From Syngnathus acus (Eukaryota; Chordata; Actinopteri; Syngnathiformes; Syngnathidae), in the NCBI RefSeq assembly GCF_901709675.1, contig NC_051098.1, positions 4,850,000 to 4,913,999 of the forward strand: a stretch of DNA of 64,000 bases. Reading direction: 5' to 3'. A program made the translations under genes and the position numbers. The notes below the pieces were generated by a model that was not told the DNA's origin, searched no databases, and saw only the letters and a list, made by a program, of their open reading frames with translations. This document shows, in pieces, positions 39,451 through 53,599 of this stretch (positions within the stretch are counted from its first letter, which is position 1; every line of letters begins with the position of its first letter).

Positions 39451-40601
39451 AATTATGGCCCTGTGATGAAATCTGAAGAAAGGCAGGCAGTGATAATATA
39501 GTTCAGTGACAATTGTTTATTTTATTGAACCAACCTCCAAAATGACATAAGGTGACTTCATCTTATTCAAAAGCACATTTTTCATGGTGTTGCCGCATTT
39601 GTGCATGTGGACAGACGAATGACATAAGTTCTGTTCAATCTAGCCTATTCAGTGACTCATTCTCCATCCTAAAGTCTGTCTCGAGCAACTTTTCCGCTTA
39701 GCAGGACACCAATTGGCTGGACCACCTGTTGCTGTTGGCGACAGCACCCTGACAGGAGAATGTGATTGGACGGTGAGGTCGTTAACCTCTGCATAGAGAA
39801 GGAGGTGAACCCTGGCAGGAGGGGCGACAAGGACACACATCGTCTTGATGAACACACATACACACCCATGCTTACACTTACAAATACCCCCACAAACCGC
39901 TTTTGTACCCCCGCCCCCATGCCCACACATTTAAGCACACTCTCCCCTTCGCCTGTCCTGCTCCTCCCCTCCTCCTCTGAGCGAACGTTTAGCAAAACAG
40001 CGACTGGATCTATTGAGGACCAGTCTCTTTTCTCTTCTTCTCTTTGTCCACAGCTGATTGGCAATTTGTCTGGAGACGAATTAGTTTGCTGGTTTCACAG
40101 GAGAGGATGAACAGCATAAAGGACCAAAAGCCAAAGAATTAGAGAGCTAGTTAAGAGAGGGTGAGAGACACACAAGCAAGAGGGTGAGCCCGAGAAAGAC
40201 AGAGGCGCAGATTGCGGGACGGCAATACTGAAAAGACTGAACGAGAGTGTTGATTGAAATGCCGGCTATGGTTGTCTGAAGGCTTTCAGCTTGGACAGAG
40301 TGCTTCAAGCAATTAAAAAGGCTTACTGCGCCTCTGCTGCCATTGTTGGAGATGGAAGCATTTCACATACCTCAAAGCTTTAATGATACTTTGTGTGGCT
40401 CCTTAGTTCAATTTCACTCCACTTGAACCTAATAATGTCTCTAATACAATATATTGGGGACGATTATAGCTGCAATGTGATAATATGATGGTCAGAAAAG
40501 CACACATTATTGTGGAATTTAAAGAAAATTAATGTTTTTGAGTTTTTAGTGTGACCCTCTACGGATCTATCCATTTGTAATCATCTATGTCAACATACTG
40601 T
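39451..40601. other. No gene recognised
   Basis: Overlapping open frames at 39669-40110 on both strands (131 and 114 codons) coincide with a C-rich, low-complexity stretch and carry no known motif, so I do not call them. Confidence 0.5.
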
Positions 40602-40770
40602 CTTGATAAAAACATATCTGTGATACAAATCTACATTAGATGCACAGTGTTTAACAGATGACATTTGAATATGGACACATCTTGATAAAAAAATATCTGA
40701 CTTAAAACAGTGATACAAATCCACATTAGATGCACAGTGTTTAACAGATGACATTTGAATATGGACACGG
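40602..40770. repeat. Tandem duplication, two units of about 79 and 90 bp
   Basis: Unit 1 (40602-40680) and unit 2 (40681-40770) each start CTTGATAAAAA and share a nearly identical block from TGATACAAATC(T/C)ACATTAGA through TTTGAATATGGACAC. Unit 2 carries an extra ACTTAAAACAG-type segment. A third unit starts with CTTGATAAAG at 40771 and stops. Confidence 0.85.
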
Positions 40771-40771
40771 C

Positions 40772-43700
40772 TTGATAAAGAGAGCTGAAACAGAACAAAA
40801 TTGCTCAACTTGACTTCGCAACTGTAATCACATAACAACTAGAAATAAACAATTACACCATCTCACTCAACTATATTTATGGTCCTCCACCCTTCCTCCT
40901 CTATGTTGGAGCAGCTGCGGAGGAGTGTCCACTATCCAGGATTGTGGCCAGTGAAGGGCTTTAGGTCCGAGTCCACCTCTCAACTGCACCCAGGATGCTG
41001 GAAAGCTTCCCGTTGCTCCTTGGTTTCATAAATAATGTGTTCCTGCTGCGTTCAAGTCATATTTCATGGATGTGTTTACTTGATAATAAAAGTCAAGGGA
41101 ATCTATGCAAAGCTGAGCACATTCATCTGCAGTTAAGTGACTCAATATCCACAAATTCTGTTACTCACACATTCTTGGGGTGAGGTGAAATCTCTACCAG
41201 CGATAATGTGTCTATACTTTTCCGCTGGGACGTCCCTTATTGGGCATATTTGACGATACTAATCTCTTCGACAGACAATGGCTCTTCCTGAAAGGCTGTA
41301 TATAAGATCCTCTGACTTGGTTTCATTGACATCTCCTTTCAGGATGCCTATTGTTCATTTTGTTTTGCAAACCTTTTTGAGCAGTGGCACTAATTGTGTG
41401 TATTGTGTTGTATGGTGTGTACATTTTAACCTCATGTATCCTACGGAGACTATTTGGATGGAATTATCAAGTGAGCCGATGCAACACCTTGATGCGCTTG
41501 TTGGAGCTTTTCAACTGTTTGACATCAGAACAAAACAGTCCATCAACAGTTTAATCCAAGAGTATGTGTTATCCAATTAGTTTTGTTTAAATACGTCCTT
41601 GTCTCTCTCAACCACACACAAAAACACACAATCCAAGCTGCCGCATCTCTCGCTGTGTTCTTGAGTGCCAAGTGTTGAAACTCTAAACACGTTACGTTAT
41701 TTCCTTTTCGACTGAATGCGTCTGTGACTACAAGCTGTTCTAATAATTGTCCAAGTGCATTTTTCAGATGTCTGCCGTTGGACCACCTCATTGAGGCTGT
41801 CAGCACGGGAGAAAAGAAGAAGCCAAACAATTAGATTTTTGAGGAGGCAAAGTAAGACATTCAAAAAAAAAAATTCTTCAGACAGACAGAGGAAGGGCAT
41901 GAGAGACATCTGCTAGCAACTGCTGGGAGAGAAAGAACAAGAGGTAGGGCTGTTAATGGAAATGCGTCTCTGTCATCAGAGCTCAAGTCTAAGATATATT
42001 GTACATGGCCTTCATTATATGTGGATTAAGCACGCACACAGGTGCCCACATGCACACAACCAAGGGAACATGGTCAAATTACAATGCTATGTCCCAGCCA
42101 ACCTCATGTGCAAAGCAGGCTTGCTCTTAATCTACTGAATAAGTTACAAATGCAAGAAATGGACCTGCTTCAGTCAGACCAATCAAGCATTTAAGCTTGC
42201 TATTTATTTGCAGCCCATGGCAATTAGATTTAAATAAACATCCAATCAGTGAGAAACACGTACAGTGAGGCAGCCAGGAAGTTGCCTCACTATTAAGCAC
42301 AAGATGGAAGCAAAGCTATGTCACATCACCACTTATAACAAAGCAAAATTGAAACGCGTTTAATCTTGTAGGCATACATGCTGCCCGACCGTGTTTTTGT
42401 ACTTACCCATAACTCGTTTTGACAAAGTGGGACTGAATGTGGAGCATGGTTTTAGGCAAGTTGGCCACCATGTTCTGAGAGTATAAATCCTGGCATGAAG
42501 CCCAGGCTTCTACCACATGGCCTACACACTAAACTCCAAAGATTTAGTTTGCAGATGGAATACTGAGAGGTAGCTGGTCGCTACTCAAGTAACATTACAT
42601 CAATGGAAAGAAAAGCAAGTGTACTTGAAACCTTTAGCACAGTAGTTTTCTCCTGATCTCTTAGTTAGCCTTTGTCATTTTTTTGTCTAGTTTTACTTTG
42701 CTTTGTGAAGGGACATCAGGTCAAATGTTCTCTTTTTACTGGCTCTGTTTCAACCATCATCATCTATTATCTGTCCTCCTCCCTGATTCATTCTCTTGCA
42801 TGATCCCCCCCGCCCCTGTCTCACTTTTTGATAACCGATCGCCCTTTTCTGCAGCAAAGCAGTTCTCCGTCTTTGTTTCTCACGGCGGTGCCATTTACCA
42901 TGTCACATCATTTTCCTGCTTATACTCTCTCACACTATGTTCACTCCCTCTCGCAAGTCAGGCAGAGACAATGCACAAGAATAGGTGTGTAGCTTGTGGA
43001 GGGAGGTGAAGTTGCATTTCAGTAATGTTAGAGACATCCTGTTACACGCACGCACGCACGCACACACACACGAAGTACATGCACTCATTTGCAAAGCGGA
43101 TGTTGGCTGGACAATGGATAGCTCTCAAGAGTGTTTTGGAGGAAGGGGGCCCATCTATACCTCACCTTCCACTGCCTATACACTACTCCCTGTTTAATAG
43201 TTTACGACCCTTGAAAGCATATCCGACTTGGGAACTTTTACTTTTACGACAGCATTTGTCTTTGCAAGAAGATGCACTTCTTTTCACATTAGAGTATAGT
43301 TTCTCTCCATAGGTGGTGTCGTGTATTTAAGTTGTTGCGACAAAGCAAATTTGAATTTAACAACAGTGAGTGAAAGTGAAAGTTGAGCAATGGGAGGTAC
43401 AGCAAAAGAGTGGTTCAATTAAGGCACTTTTTATACTCTAAGAAACTGCACACAAACTCAGAAACTATACTGCAAAGTGGAATCGGGACCGTAGCAAAGG
43501 CAACTTTGCTTTAAACCTGTCTCCATTGATTATTGAATGATGCGAACACAGCATGTTCATGTAATTCTCTCCCATCCTTCCCCAGACACTGCAATTAAGC
43601 AAAAGTGGTCTAAAAAATACAACTTTAGTTCAGAGCAGCTGAGTGTGTGCAGCTGACCATACAATAGTCTGACAAGGGACGTGTGTTGCTCTTGCTTTCA

Positions 43701-44461
43701 TTTGTCAGAGTCTATTATCACCCTGCAGTCGAGATACTGCTTTTCTTCAGTGCGTCCCAATTTACTCCTGCATTTTCTACAGGCTCTCTGACTGGAGTGG
43801 GAACTTTTGGATGAGAGTCATCCAAGCCAAAACATATGATAATGAGCCTTTGTTGGATCGATGTAAAACCTCCAGTGTATGCAAGGTTGCGAGGTGGAGA
43901 TGAATGGAGGTGGAAAGCAAGGGACGAGGAGAATGCAGAGAAAAGGAGGGGACTCGCGGCAGTGAGAGAAGGAGCAGTGCCCCGGTGCTATTGTCCTGTC
44001 TGTCAGCTGCCGGAGGGGAAGAACAAAGCAAACTGGTGGCCTGTGACGTATCAAATGTCTGTCTCACTTGCTCTGACTCTTTGCCATGTTATTCACTCTC
44101 CCACTCAGTACATTCACCCCGGGAGATGTGTGACTCTTGTGTTTGTCCTGTCCCTCTGCCCCCCCCCCCCTACCTTTGTGTCTTTTCTCATTCTTGAGCT
44201 TTTACCACGTTAATATCCAGTCTTAGAAATTGAGAAAGCTCTGTTCCAGGTGAGGTTGGAATCATTAGAAGGTGCATCTCTGGATTACAAAGACTACACC
44301 ACCGGGTGGAAGGTCATAGCAAGGGCACCTGTCTCTTGGCACCAGGGCATAACAAACCTGTACCCCAAAGATTCAATTGTTTCCGAACCTTTATTGACCC
44401 TACGCATCCATTTGCAACAGGTGTATACAGAGGTTTGTTGTCCCTTCGATACATCTTAAAA
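40772..44461. other. No gene recognised
   Basis: Spacer with short simple repeats. Frames near 43777-44213 (up to 125 codons) oppose each other and have no known domain. C-run at 44160-44170. Confidence 0.5.
43047..43071. repeat. (CGCA)/(CA) short array
   Basis: CGCACGCACGCACGCACACACACAC, a short tetra- to dinucleotide compound repeat. Confidence 0.85.
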
Positions 44462-44590
44462 TATTTTAATTGTTCTGTCTGTCACTATACGTCACTGGCA
44501 TAGAGAGATGAATGAAGATATATTTTAAATTTATTAATAATAATTTACGGACAAATTGGGTACTTTCCCGTCCAATGACATGACAGACAG
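44462..44590. repeat. Unclassified dispersed repeat, copy B
   Basis: Second copy of the repeat at 19131-19230, sharing TTTAATTGTTCTG, CACTATACGTCA and a GGACAAATTGGGTAC block. It carries an AT-rich insertion of about 20 bp in the middle. Confidence 0.5.
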
Positions 44591-47500
44591 GAATTAGGAA
44601 TTACTTAATTAGAGAGGGTCCTCAGTTTGTGATGGTCTTGAACTATGACATTTAGTGGTTATGAACACCATGTAATGAACTAGTTTGCGACCGTTCCAGT
44701 GTGCTAGCCAACCACCTGTCATATATTTCTGCGTGGACTTTGGGAGTAGCCAAAGTATCCCTTGAGGACCTGCATAAGCACAGGGTGGAAAAACAAACTC
44801 CACTCATGAGTCTAACCTCAAATCTTACTGTAAGACAGCCTTGCTAACTAGTCTTTTACTGTGCCACAGAAAACAAACTGGTTAAAAAAACAACAACCAT
44901 GCTCTGGTCAAGTATTCCATAATAGGAGAGTAATTCAGGTACTCTGTGTTGACATTCTGTTCTGTGTGCCTTGCTAAAAAATAATCTTGATACAGTATTT
45001 GGTACCGTCTGGTTCTAACTGTTTTACTTCCTGGTATTAATGAGGTAACTGACCTGAAGACTGTGAGGGGAATCACTACTTGTTTGGCTCAGTCCACTCT
45101 GACTCATGTCGAGGTGAGAAGTGGAAAAAGCAGCTCCTGTTTTTTCCCAATCTGTCATCTACTCCACTCTTCTCTTCCTGTGCTACAAGATACTGTCAAA
45201 TACATACCTGTGAGGGAGATTTTTTCCCTCAGTAAAACTGGGAGAACATTTGTGGCTTCCAGATAACATTCCAATAAAAGCAGGCCGCTGCCTCAATCTC
45301 TGTCATCTCTTGCTCGCGCTTTAACCGTTTCTCATGTGAGCTTGACTTGCTGCTTACTGATGTCCAGACCTGGAGTGGCTCGACTCAGCCGCCGGGAGGA
45401 TGCCAGAGAGGTGCAACGTGGCCCCAAACATGGTAGAATAGACTTGCGCTGGCACAAAAATTAAGCCAATTTAACACCGAACGCACGGGCATCAGTCTAC
45501 AAAAATAGAGGTCTAAAAATTTAACATTGTAATAATATCTATACACATATTTCCATTTTGCGATTGCCACAGTTAAATATTGTTTTTTTTTTCTTTTTTG
45601 TGTTAAGGCAGGCGCCAAACGAATCTTATAGGACTAATAATAAATTATACATCTTCATTAAAAGGTTAATAATTACATAAAGTGGGCTTGTCTGAGCCAT
45701 GAAACGCCAGGGCTGACTCTTGACTTATTGGAATGTTGTTGTTGATTTTGATCAATGTGAATGTTTGCAATTGAAAGACAAGGACGATATCGACAGTAAT
45801 ATCAATTACCACTGAGAAACTGTTGTATGAAAAGAAAATGAAAATCGACCTGTAACTAATTGCTTTCATTTATAATGGTGCTATTTCAATCACTTTATTA
45901 TAAAATAAAAATTGTGTTTACCTTGCCTTCCTCATGTGCCCGTTTTGGTTGATATGTCATTTCCGTTTTTCCAAAGCTCCTGATTCATTTTGAATTGATT
46001 TAAATTGAAAAGTTCGAGCATGAAGAATAATATAATAAAGCATGTGTTTAGCAACTAAAGACCATTTAATCTCCTTCAAAACTGATGCAGTGTGCGCAAT
46101 GAGCACATGCTTCACCCAAATAGACGCCTTTCATTCCAAACTACTGTCCAAATTGGCTTGAATAATCAATTGTACTCAAATGGATCAAATGTCTTCAAAT
46201 ATACTAAATGACTATTTCTACATGACAATATGTAGTTTAGGCTTTATAACCCCCTCACGGAGAAAGTGATTCAAAACGACAACAAAAAATATTTTCAAAT
46301 CACATTGTGTAAAATCTTTAATGTGAGAGAACTCACAAATGGCCTTCACAGTGTGAATCAAGTGTTGATTGGACAGATAACACGGGTGCTGTCGCTGCTG
46401 CTATTTGTTGACAGGATGCAGGCCGGCTTTAACCTTTGACTTATGCCAGTGGCCAACTATAACCTTCCGACCCCTTGCTTTGTGTTTTTCTTTTTCTTCT
46501 TCCTCTTTCCTCTTGTTTTGCCATCCAGATTTCCCAGGGGGTAACAGACCTGCGGTTATGTTGTTTCTCCATAGCTCATTGACATACAGTCTGTATTTTT
46601 GCCAACAATGATTTTCCCTCTATGCATTTCAGCAAACCAATTAATCATTTGCCATTTCCACAGAAGAATGTGATTATCTTCATTAAGATGTCTCCCTTTT
46701 GTAAGCATGTAAAATGAACATTAAGTGTGGTTTTCCTTTTCTCTATTTTTCTAACCCCCTTTGTCACATTTTATCAGCCTTGATATATGTACATGTGTTA
46801 ATATGATTGATATTGTTGCTATTTGAACTGAGCCAGGTCAGACACCTTTGGCCCTTTGGGGATACATTACCAACACCCCACTCACCCTCACTCCCTTATT
46901 TAGCCTTCAGTGCTACTTTATTTTGAACACAGCATGGCAAAACTCATAACAAGTATGCTGAGTGAATCCAAAGGTGGATCCGTTTTGTTTGACTCTGTCA
47001 CATTCACACGTGCGATCGGCTTTACTGGAAGCAGCTTCTAAGACGTTTGTTGACAGACTGTTGAATTTAATTTGTACACGTTTGCGTGTTTGGGAAAGAA
47101 TCTGACGCCATGCTCTTGCAGTCCTGTCTTGTTAAGTGCATGCATGGACCCATGGGGAGTGTTTGTGAATGGAACTGGGGTGAAGGTGATTTATGGACCA
47201 TATTTTTTGACACCTTGGAGCTGAACTTTGACCTGGGTGACGGATTGTTCTGCCAGCTTGAGTTAAGTGACACCAACAGCCTACACACGCACACAGGGAA
47301 GCCTTTGTCAATGTAATGGATACAAATTTTGAAAAGTTTTTCTTACATTTAAACATTGGAGATTAAATTAGAATTATCTTAATTCATCAAAAATAGTTTC
47401 AGACCTAACTGAGAAGATTTTCTCCCCGAAACAAATGATGATATCTCCCAATTGTATGCTGTCTTTCTTGACTAACTTGATGGTCTTAAGGGGGCATAAA

Positions 47501-47739
47501 TCTGTCACACAGATGGAGCAAATCTTATTTTGGGGACTTTCCCTCCATTAGGGCTCAAGAGGCAAAGCTTTGTGATACAAAAATAAACATTTGCTGTATG
47601 GTAAAGAAAGGATTGTGTAGGTTTTAAGAAAGTAAAGTTTGATAGTCTTAAAAGGCTCACGAGTGTGTAGGCCATGGAAAGAATTCATGGAGTGAATGTG
47701 GGAGTATATGTCCTAATAAAAAGATAACGTGGCATAGCT

Positions 47740-47742
<3 letters not shown>
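44591..47742. other. No gene recognised; AT-rich
   Basis: Open frames are under 90 codons. Nothing repetitive or conserved is evident. Confidence 0.5.
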
Positions 47743-47805
<63 letters not shown>

Positions 47806-47874
47806 ACATCCGTGTGTGTGTGTGTGCGTGTGTGTGTGTGTGCGTGTGCACATGTGTGCACATGTGTGCGCGTG
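47743..47874. repeat. (GT)n compound microsatellite
   Basis: About 60 bp of pure GT, then a CACATCC interruption and a second impure GT/GC block reaching about 47874. Confidence 0.94.
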
Positions 47875-50479
47875 GTGCAAGAGAGAGAACTGTATTTATG
47901 AAACCCCGGGTCAAAGGTTATCCTTTCTAAACTAACCCTCCCACACATAGATACACAAATGCAAATTTATAAACATTCCTTTCCATAATAAGAGTTTTGT
48001 CTCCAAACTCAAATACTTGTTTGAAGACCCAAGAGAAACAAAAAAAGAGGACAAGAATAGCTACTCCTTCTCTCGCGACTAATCCCTTGTCATCTCCATG
48101 GCAACACACGGTCAACAGAGGGTTCAGGGGTCAGCAGGTGACCTCCACTGGTCTCATCTGGGCCAATGCGGTGACAGAGGGTGATGATAGAAATTCTTGA
48201 CATGAATTAAGATGAGAAAAACTGATCTCTGGTCCATGCGTATGCGCAGATAATGATGGATCAGATTTAGGAAGAAAACAAATAAAATCATTAAAAAAAA
48301 TAGTAAAGCTTGGGGTAGAAATTGTCACGAGTTTACGCACAGCGCGCCAAATCTATTCATCAATTGGAAGAGAGCCACAACTGCAGTCCCCACTGTACTG
48401 TAATCTGTGGGGAAAAAAATTGTGCGCCATGCATGTGTGCAAGTTACACTCCTGTTGAAGCTACAAAGGTAAAATCATGATTGTCGTTCCTGAAGTCTCA
48501 CTGGTGAAGAAGTTGCACGTTGATGTTACACAACAGTAAAGCGGTCAAATGAGGCTGTGGCTTCTATGGAGACATGTAAAAAAAAATAATAATAAAATCA
48601 CAGATGGCGAGGGACTGCGTAGCTCCAATGTGCTCAAGCAGCCTGCATGGAGCAGTAAATTATATGGTTTCCACCTCAAAGGAAGTCTGCTGAGTGTTCA
48701 ACAATGCTCTGACTGTAGATGTGAGTTCTCCAGGTGTTTGGACACATGACTGTCCCTCATTTTTCTCCCTCCAAGTAGCTGTTTACTTTAAGTTCAAGAT
48801 TGAGAATACTGTATGAAGAAGATGCTGAGACTTTGGTGATTTTAAAATCTACAGAACAATTACCTTGCGATAAAGTCCCAGGTGAAGCCTCACCTGACAG
48901 TTTAAATGCATGATTTTTGTATAACTTTGGAGGTGGAGTTGTTTTTAGCTGTGTAATGGATATATTAAATGGTGTGTTTATGGATTTGGCATGGTAGTTA
49001 CAATATTACCATTTAATGTCTGGTTACAAAATTAGAAGGGAAGTGAATAACTGTGACACTGTGACAGCTTCTTGGTGATGGTCCAAAGACACGTGGATCC
49101 CAGCGTCATATATCATTTATTGCTGCTGTTGCTTTGCGGTAACCCAATAAGGCCTATATTAAATTTGACATCTGGACTCGATGTAGAGGAAAATGGTTAA
49201 TTTCGAAAGAACAAGAAACACACTTGCAATATACAGACCTCAATGCAAGACTGCTTGTTGGAGCAAGCAAGGGAATTGTGGCGCCTGGCTGTAGTGAATA
49301 AAATAGGGATTAGTTTGAGCACCGAAAGACAGATAGGAAGAAAATGAGAAGTGCAATGGAGGCTCACTTGTGGTTCTGAATGTCCACAGAGTGATCTGCC
49401 TGCATGTGCACACGGGTCAAAGTGTGTCTGCAAGACTTTGCATTAGTGTGGTTGTGACTCTGGAGTCCTCCAGAGCATAGACCACAGAGGTCTCACTGTG
49501 ACCCTATTATCTACACGAAACATGACACACCACGGGGGAGAAAGGCATAGTGAGAAGAATGGGGCGTGTTAGCCTCAACATCGATTGTGTCTCAACATTC
49601 ATCCATCCGTCTGAAACTGTACTACAGTATCAGTGTGTGTATGTGCTTGACACACAAGGACATAACATGTTTTGTGTCAATAGGGAAACACGTTTTTACT
49701 GGGCTCGGTCCTTAATACATACAGTGGTTTCTTTGTTGGGTGATATATTTGTCCGAAACACGGGGGCGTGGCCAAACTTTTTTTATGGGGTGGCCAAGGT
49801 GACTTCACTGCATAAAAAGAATCAAGCACAATGTTCATTGCAAACTGTATGTGTGCTAGCAGTACTGATACAAGGTCATGCACAGGGTCTGGCAAAATGA
49901 TCATTTGTAGGTTTAATAAAATGCAAATAAATTAAAGAATTTTCGAAAAGTACATATAATGCCGTTTTGTTTTGTTTCATTTTCGTTTGCTTGATTAATC
50001 AATTTATGCTCTCTGTTAATGACGTTTACCGTAAATATAACTAATCTAACAATCTGACTACTAGAACTCTGACTGCAAAAAAATAAAAAAAAATAAACTT
50101 ATCACAACATGTAAATTCAGCAGCTGTAATTCAAGAGGTTGAAAAGTTGGCAATAGTTGAGTTTGTTGCCAAGGGAGACGAGTGACTTCAACAGCATGTT
50201 AGGTTGCACATGCAATCAATGAGATTTGGTTACTGTTGGTGCTGTAGATGTTATCACTGAAGAGTGAGGGCTGGGCTGCACTTTGGTGTGTATCAGTTTG
50301 GCTGCAGTGTGGTTTAGGGGGTTCTACATTTTGGTATAAGTAGGGGCTCCTTGCTGGGGGCTGACTGGAGACATTCTAAACCTTAGTTCCTCTCTTTCTT
50401 TAGGCCTGCTCAGGTTTCCCAAATGCTGCCAGCTACAAAGCGATATCCAGCCAAAAAAGAGATGGGAGCACAAGTACAA

Positions 50480-50518
50480 GGGTGGGGGTGGGTGTTTAGT
50501 GAGGTGGGAGGGTGGGGG
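50480..50518 (+). other. Potential G-quadruplex tract
   Basis: Six G-runs of three or more bases lie within 39 bp on the plus strand (GGGTGGGGGTGGG ... GGTGGGAGGGTGGGGG). This satisfies the usual G3+N1-7 pattern in part, with one longer loop. It sits in a purine-rich stretch (50440-50720) with no gene. Confidence 0.6.
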
Positions 50519-53500
50519 AGATGTGAAAAAAGGGAGTCCAGGGGGGAGAGCATGGGGTGAAGGAAACTAAAGGTATGGAGTGTAAGAAAAGGATGATTAA
50601 TTTATATATAGAAGATAGAAGAGAAAATATGAAATGCAGAAGGAAATAGGTGTAAATAAAATATAGCGAAGGGTATTGCAGGTTTGAGACTAGGAAAAGA
50701 AGAGAATAATAAATTGGGAAAATTTTAAAAAGGGGCGTAGCCCAAAAGTCAAAGTAGCCCCCGTCTTTCTGCCTCTTTCACTCTTTCTTTCAGTGGGAGC
50801 CGTCAAAATAATGGATTGTCACGCTAAACGGCCGGATACAAGAGGGCAAAGAAGTTGCCCGGGCAGGGGAGTCGGGAAAGGAGGGGGTAATTGTAGGAGG
50901 CCAGGGGGGAGGCCACTTTGGACAGACGGTGGTGAACACACTAAGGGGTCTGCTATGCTTCCAAGGCAATTTATTCCCTATTACCCAATGGCGACAAAAC
51001 ATTGTGAAAGACCAATTGTTATTCCAATGCTAAGATCACACTAATATCTATTTTTGCATTTTAACTTTATTTCCCCCAGAGATAGAAACATAGTTATTTG
51101 TAACTAAAACTGTCCTAGACTTGGAAGGGTCTGCGCTGTATTCAGAGACACTATAATTTGGACATTTATTCACCACCCGGGTAAAACATAGCCACTTACG
51201 CCATCTAATGAAATCAAATCCAAGGGCTGCATAAACATTTTCTTTAAAAGATAACATTGATTGATTGATGCTGTCAGTGGTTTTAAATTTAAAAGTGTTT
51301 TTTTTTTTTTCGGTGTAATTGGTGGTATACAACACTTGTCTTCTTTTTTCTTTAGAGCTCAAATAGAAATGGCAAAACAAGATCCTGTAGAAATACAAAA
51401 CTTAGCTCACTGAATACAGAAACAGCCCAAAGTTGAAAACATTGCCGAGACATCGGAGTTATGAAAGCCACCCAGTCCAGAAGAATTAGGCGAAAATAAC
51501 ACATTCCGGACCCCGTGAAATGGAAAAAGGAACAGTGGAAGACTCGTTGGAGCGACTACTTGGATCATTTGAACAAGCACTGGAAAAAAGGAGCCAGGAT
51601 AGACGATGATAGCTGAGGAAGGCTAATGTCCAACTATGTACATAGAGAGGTGTTCCTAATTTTTAGCTAAACGGGGTAATCAAAACAGTAGAAAGGGGTT
51701 CAATATGTTCAGCACAATTCTACACAGCCTTAGAGTCAAGAGGCGATCTGTCTTGCAAAAAGAACAAACGAAGGAAGGTTTGGGTTTCTCGCAGAATTTT
51801 GCTTAGCCACTTTAGCCTTATGAATATTCTTTGGCAACCCTTGTAATATCTTTGAACAAGTTACAATATATCTTGGCTCGCTGACTATTTTGAGCAGATT
51901 TTTCCTGGCCCACTTGTGAGCTGGTCATTTGTGGCTTTGCAATGCTTCTGGCTGCTTGGAGTGTGAAGTTCACTTGAGCCACACAACTCATCATTGCTCA
52001 TCAGGAGGAAATGAAAATCTGTGGCTAAATATGTCTTTTGTGGTTCAACTCTAATGTGTTTTTAAGAATCATTGTGTGCTAGTCAAATTGGTCCAGATTG
52101 TAACTAATGTGTGATGCTTCTCCACTGCAACAACATTTCCTTAGAATATCGGGTCATTGATCTTTGAATGGAGTTTCAATGCAGTAAAATATGAACCACA
52201 GCTGCTTTCCTAGAGGCTGTTTCTTGGTCTTTATTCACAGAAGGATTGCCTGTTTGCCCCTCTTTTGCCCCGCCTCCCAAGCCAGTCTTGGTACTAGTGT
52301 GTTTGATGTATATTTGATGGATTCCAATATCCCTGTTTCTTTTTCTACTTGCTGACAACAAAGGATCAATATTTTGTAAGTGTGTGTGCGTCCGTGCATG
52401 TGTGTGTGTGTCAGAGAAGAACAAAGATGAGATACTAGCTGGAAGCGTTGTGTAATGAGCATATGTCATAGTCTTCACTTTCTTGCCATTAATAACAGTC
52501 ATGCAGCTGAAAGACAGAGAAGATGGCCCATATGAGACCGTCCAATCCTATGGAGAGTTGAGACTCATAATCTTGCAACATTCGATTTAGTGGAAAGGTA
52601 TGTGGATCATATTTTAATTTCCCCAGCCGTACTTCAACCATGAAAAGAATGAAAACAAAGGAAAACATTTGGGAATGGGGTAACGGGAATCTGATCGATG
52701 GAAGTGAAGACAAAAATAACATAAATATAGGAAGTGTCTGTGACTATAGACAAAGGAGAAATAGTCAAGAAGTCCGGAAATGACAGATGTTCTGCTGATT
52801 TGCAGACCTTAAATGGACAAAAGCTTATTGTGAAGTAAAGCATTTTTGGGGCGATCCATTCCTTATTTCCTCCTCAAGGCTTGTGAGTCCCCTTGGCTAG
52901 TTTGCGCGCAAGATGATTTTGATCTACACCCAGTCTTTTGAATAAACATGCGTGAATGCTTATTTCCAGCCTGCACACTTTAAGGCGTCTTTCGGCACTA
53001 TTTTGTCTAATACTTCAACAATGTCTCTTCTGCTTCCACTAAAACCTCTGGGACATCCAAGCAAGCATGCGTTGCATCCTTCCCCCACTGGCCAATGCTC
53101 CTCTCTGAGAAAGGCGGGATGCTGCAATACCTTCATCATGAAGTGATGGTACCTTTGGACCTCCAAGCCATTTGAAAAGCAACCAAACAAGGTCTCTGAG
53201 GGAAGCTTTGAAACAAAAGCGCTCCCTTTTTCCAGGCATTAATTCAAGTAAGCATCTTTTTTTTTCCACGTGAAATTGCTCCAGCAGGACCCATCAAATA
53301 AAGTTTAAAACAGACAAAGAGCATGTTCAGTTCACACCCCTGAGCGAGATAACTCACATTGGTGTACATGTACTTATCGTATAAAACAGTGTCTTACATG
53401 CATAGCAGCAGCTGCAAACTCATAACAATCTTTATTTCTAATTCTTTTTTTTTTTTTTGCTGGATTATTTACAGAAATCCATTATGAAAAATATTCATCA

Positions 53501-53561
53501 CTTGCATGTACGGCTGCAAACACATGGTTCTGCACTACAAACAAGTGTGGAACACCTCCCC

Positions 53562-53599
53562 CCACACACACACACGCACGCACACGCACGCACACACAG
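53562..53599. repeat. (CA)n/(GCAC) short compound repeat
   Basis: CACACACACACGCACGCACACGCACGCACACACA over 38 bp. Confidence 0.88.

Noticed and set aside
40590-40838. Frame with a repeated VHIQMSSVKHCASNVDLYH segment
   Set aside because: The protein repeat merely reflects the DNA tandem duplication at 40602-40770; nothing suggests coding.
49735-49905. Possible repeat fragment (GGGGGCGTGGCC...GGGGTGGCC)
   Set aside because: No second copy in the window and no recognisable ends, so I cannot support a call.
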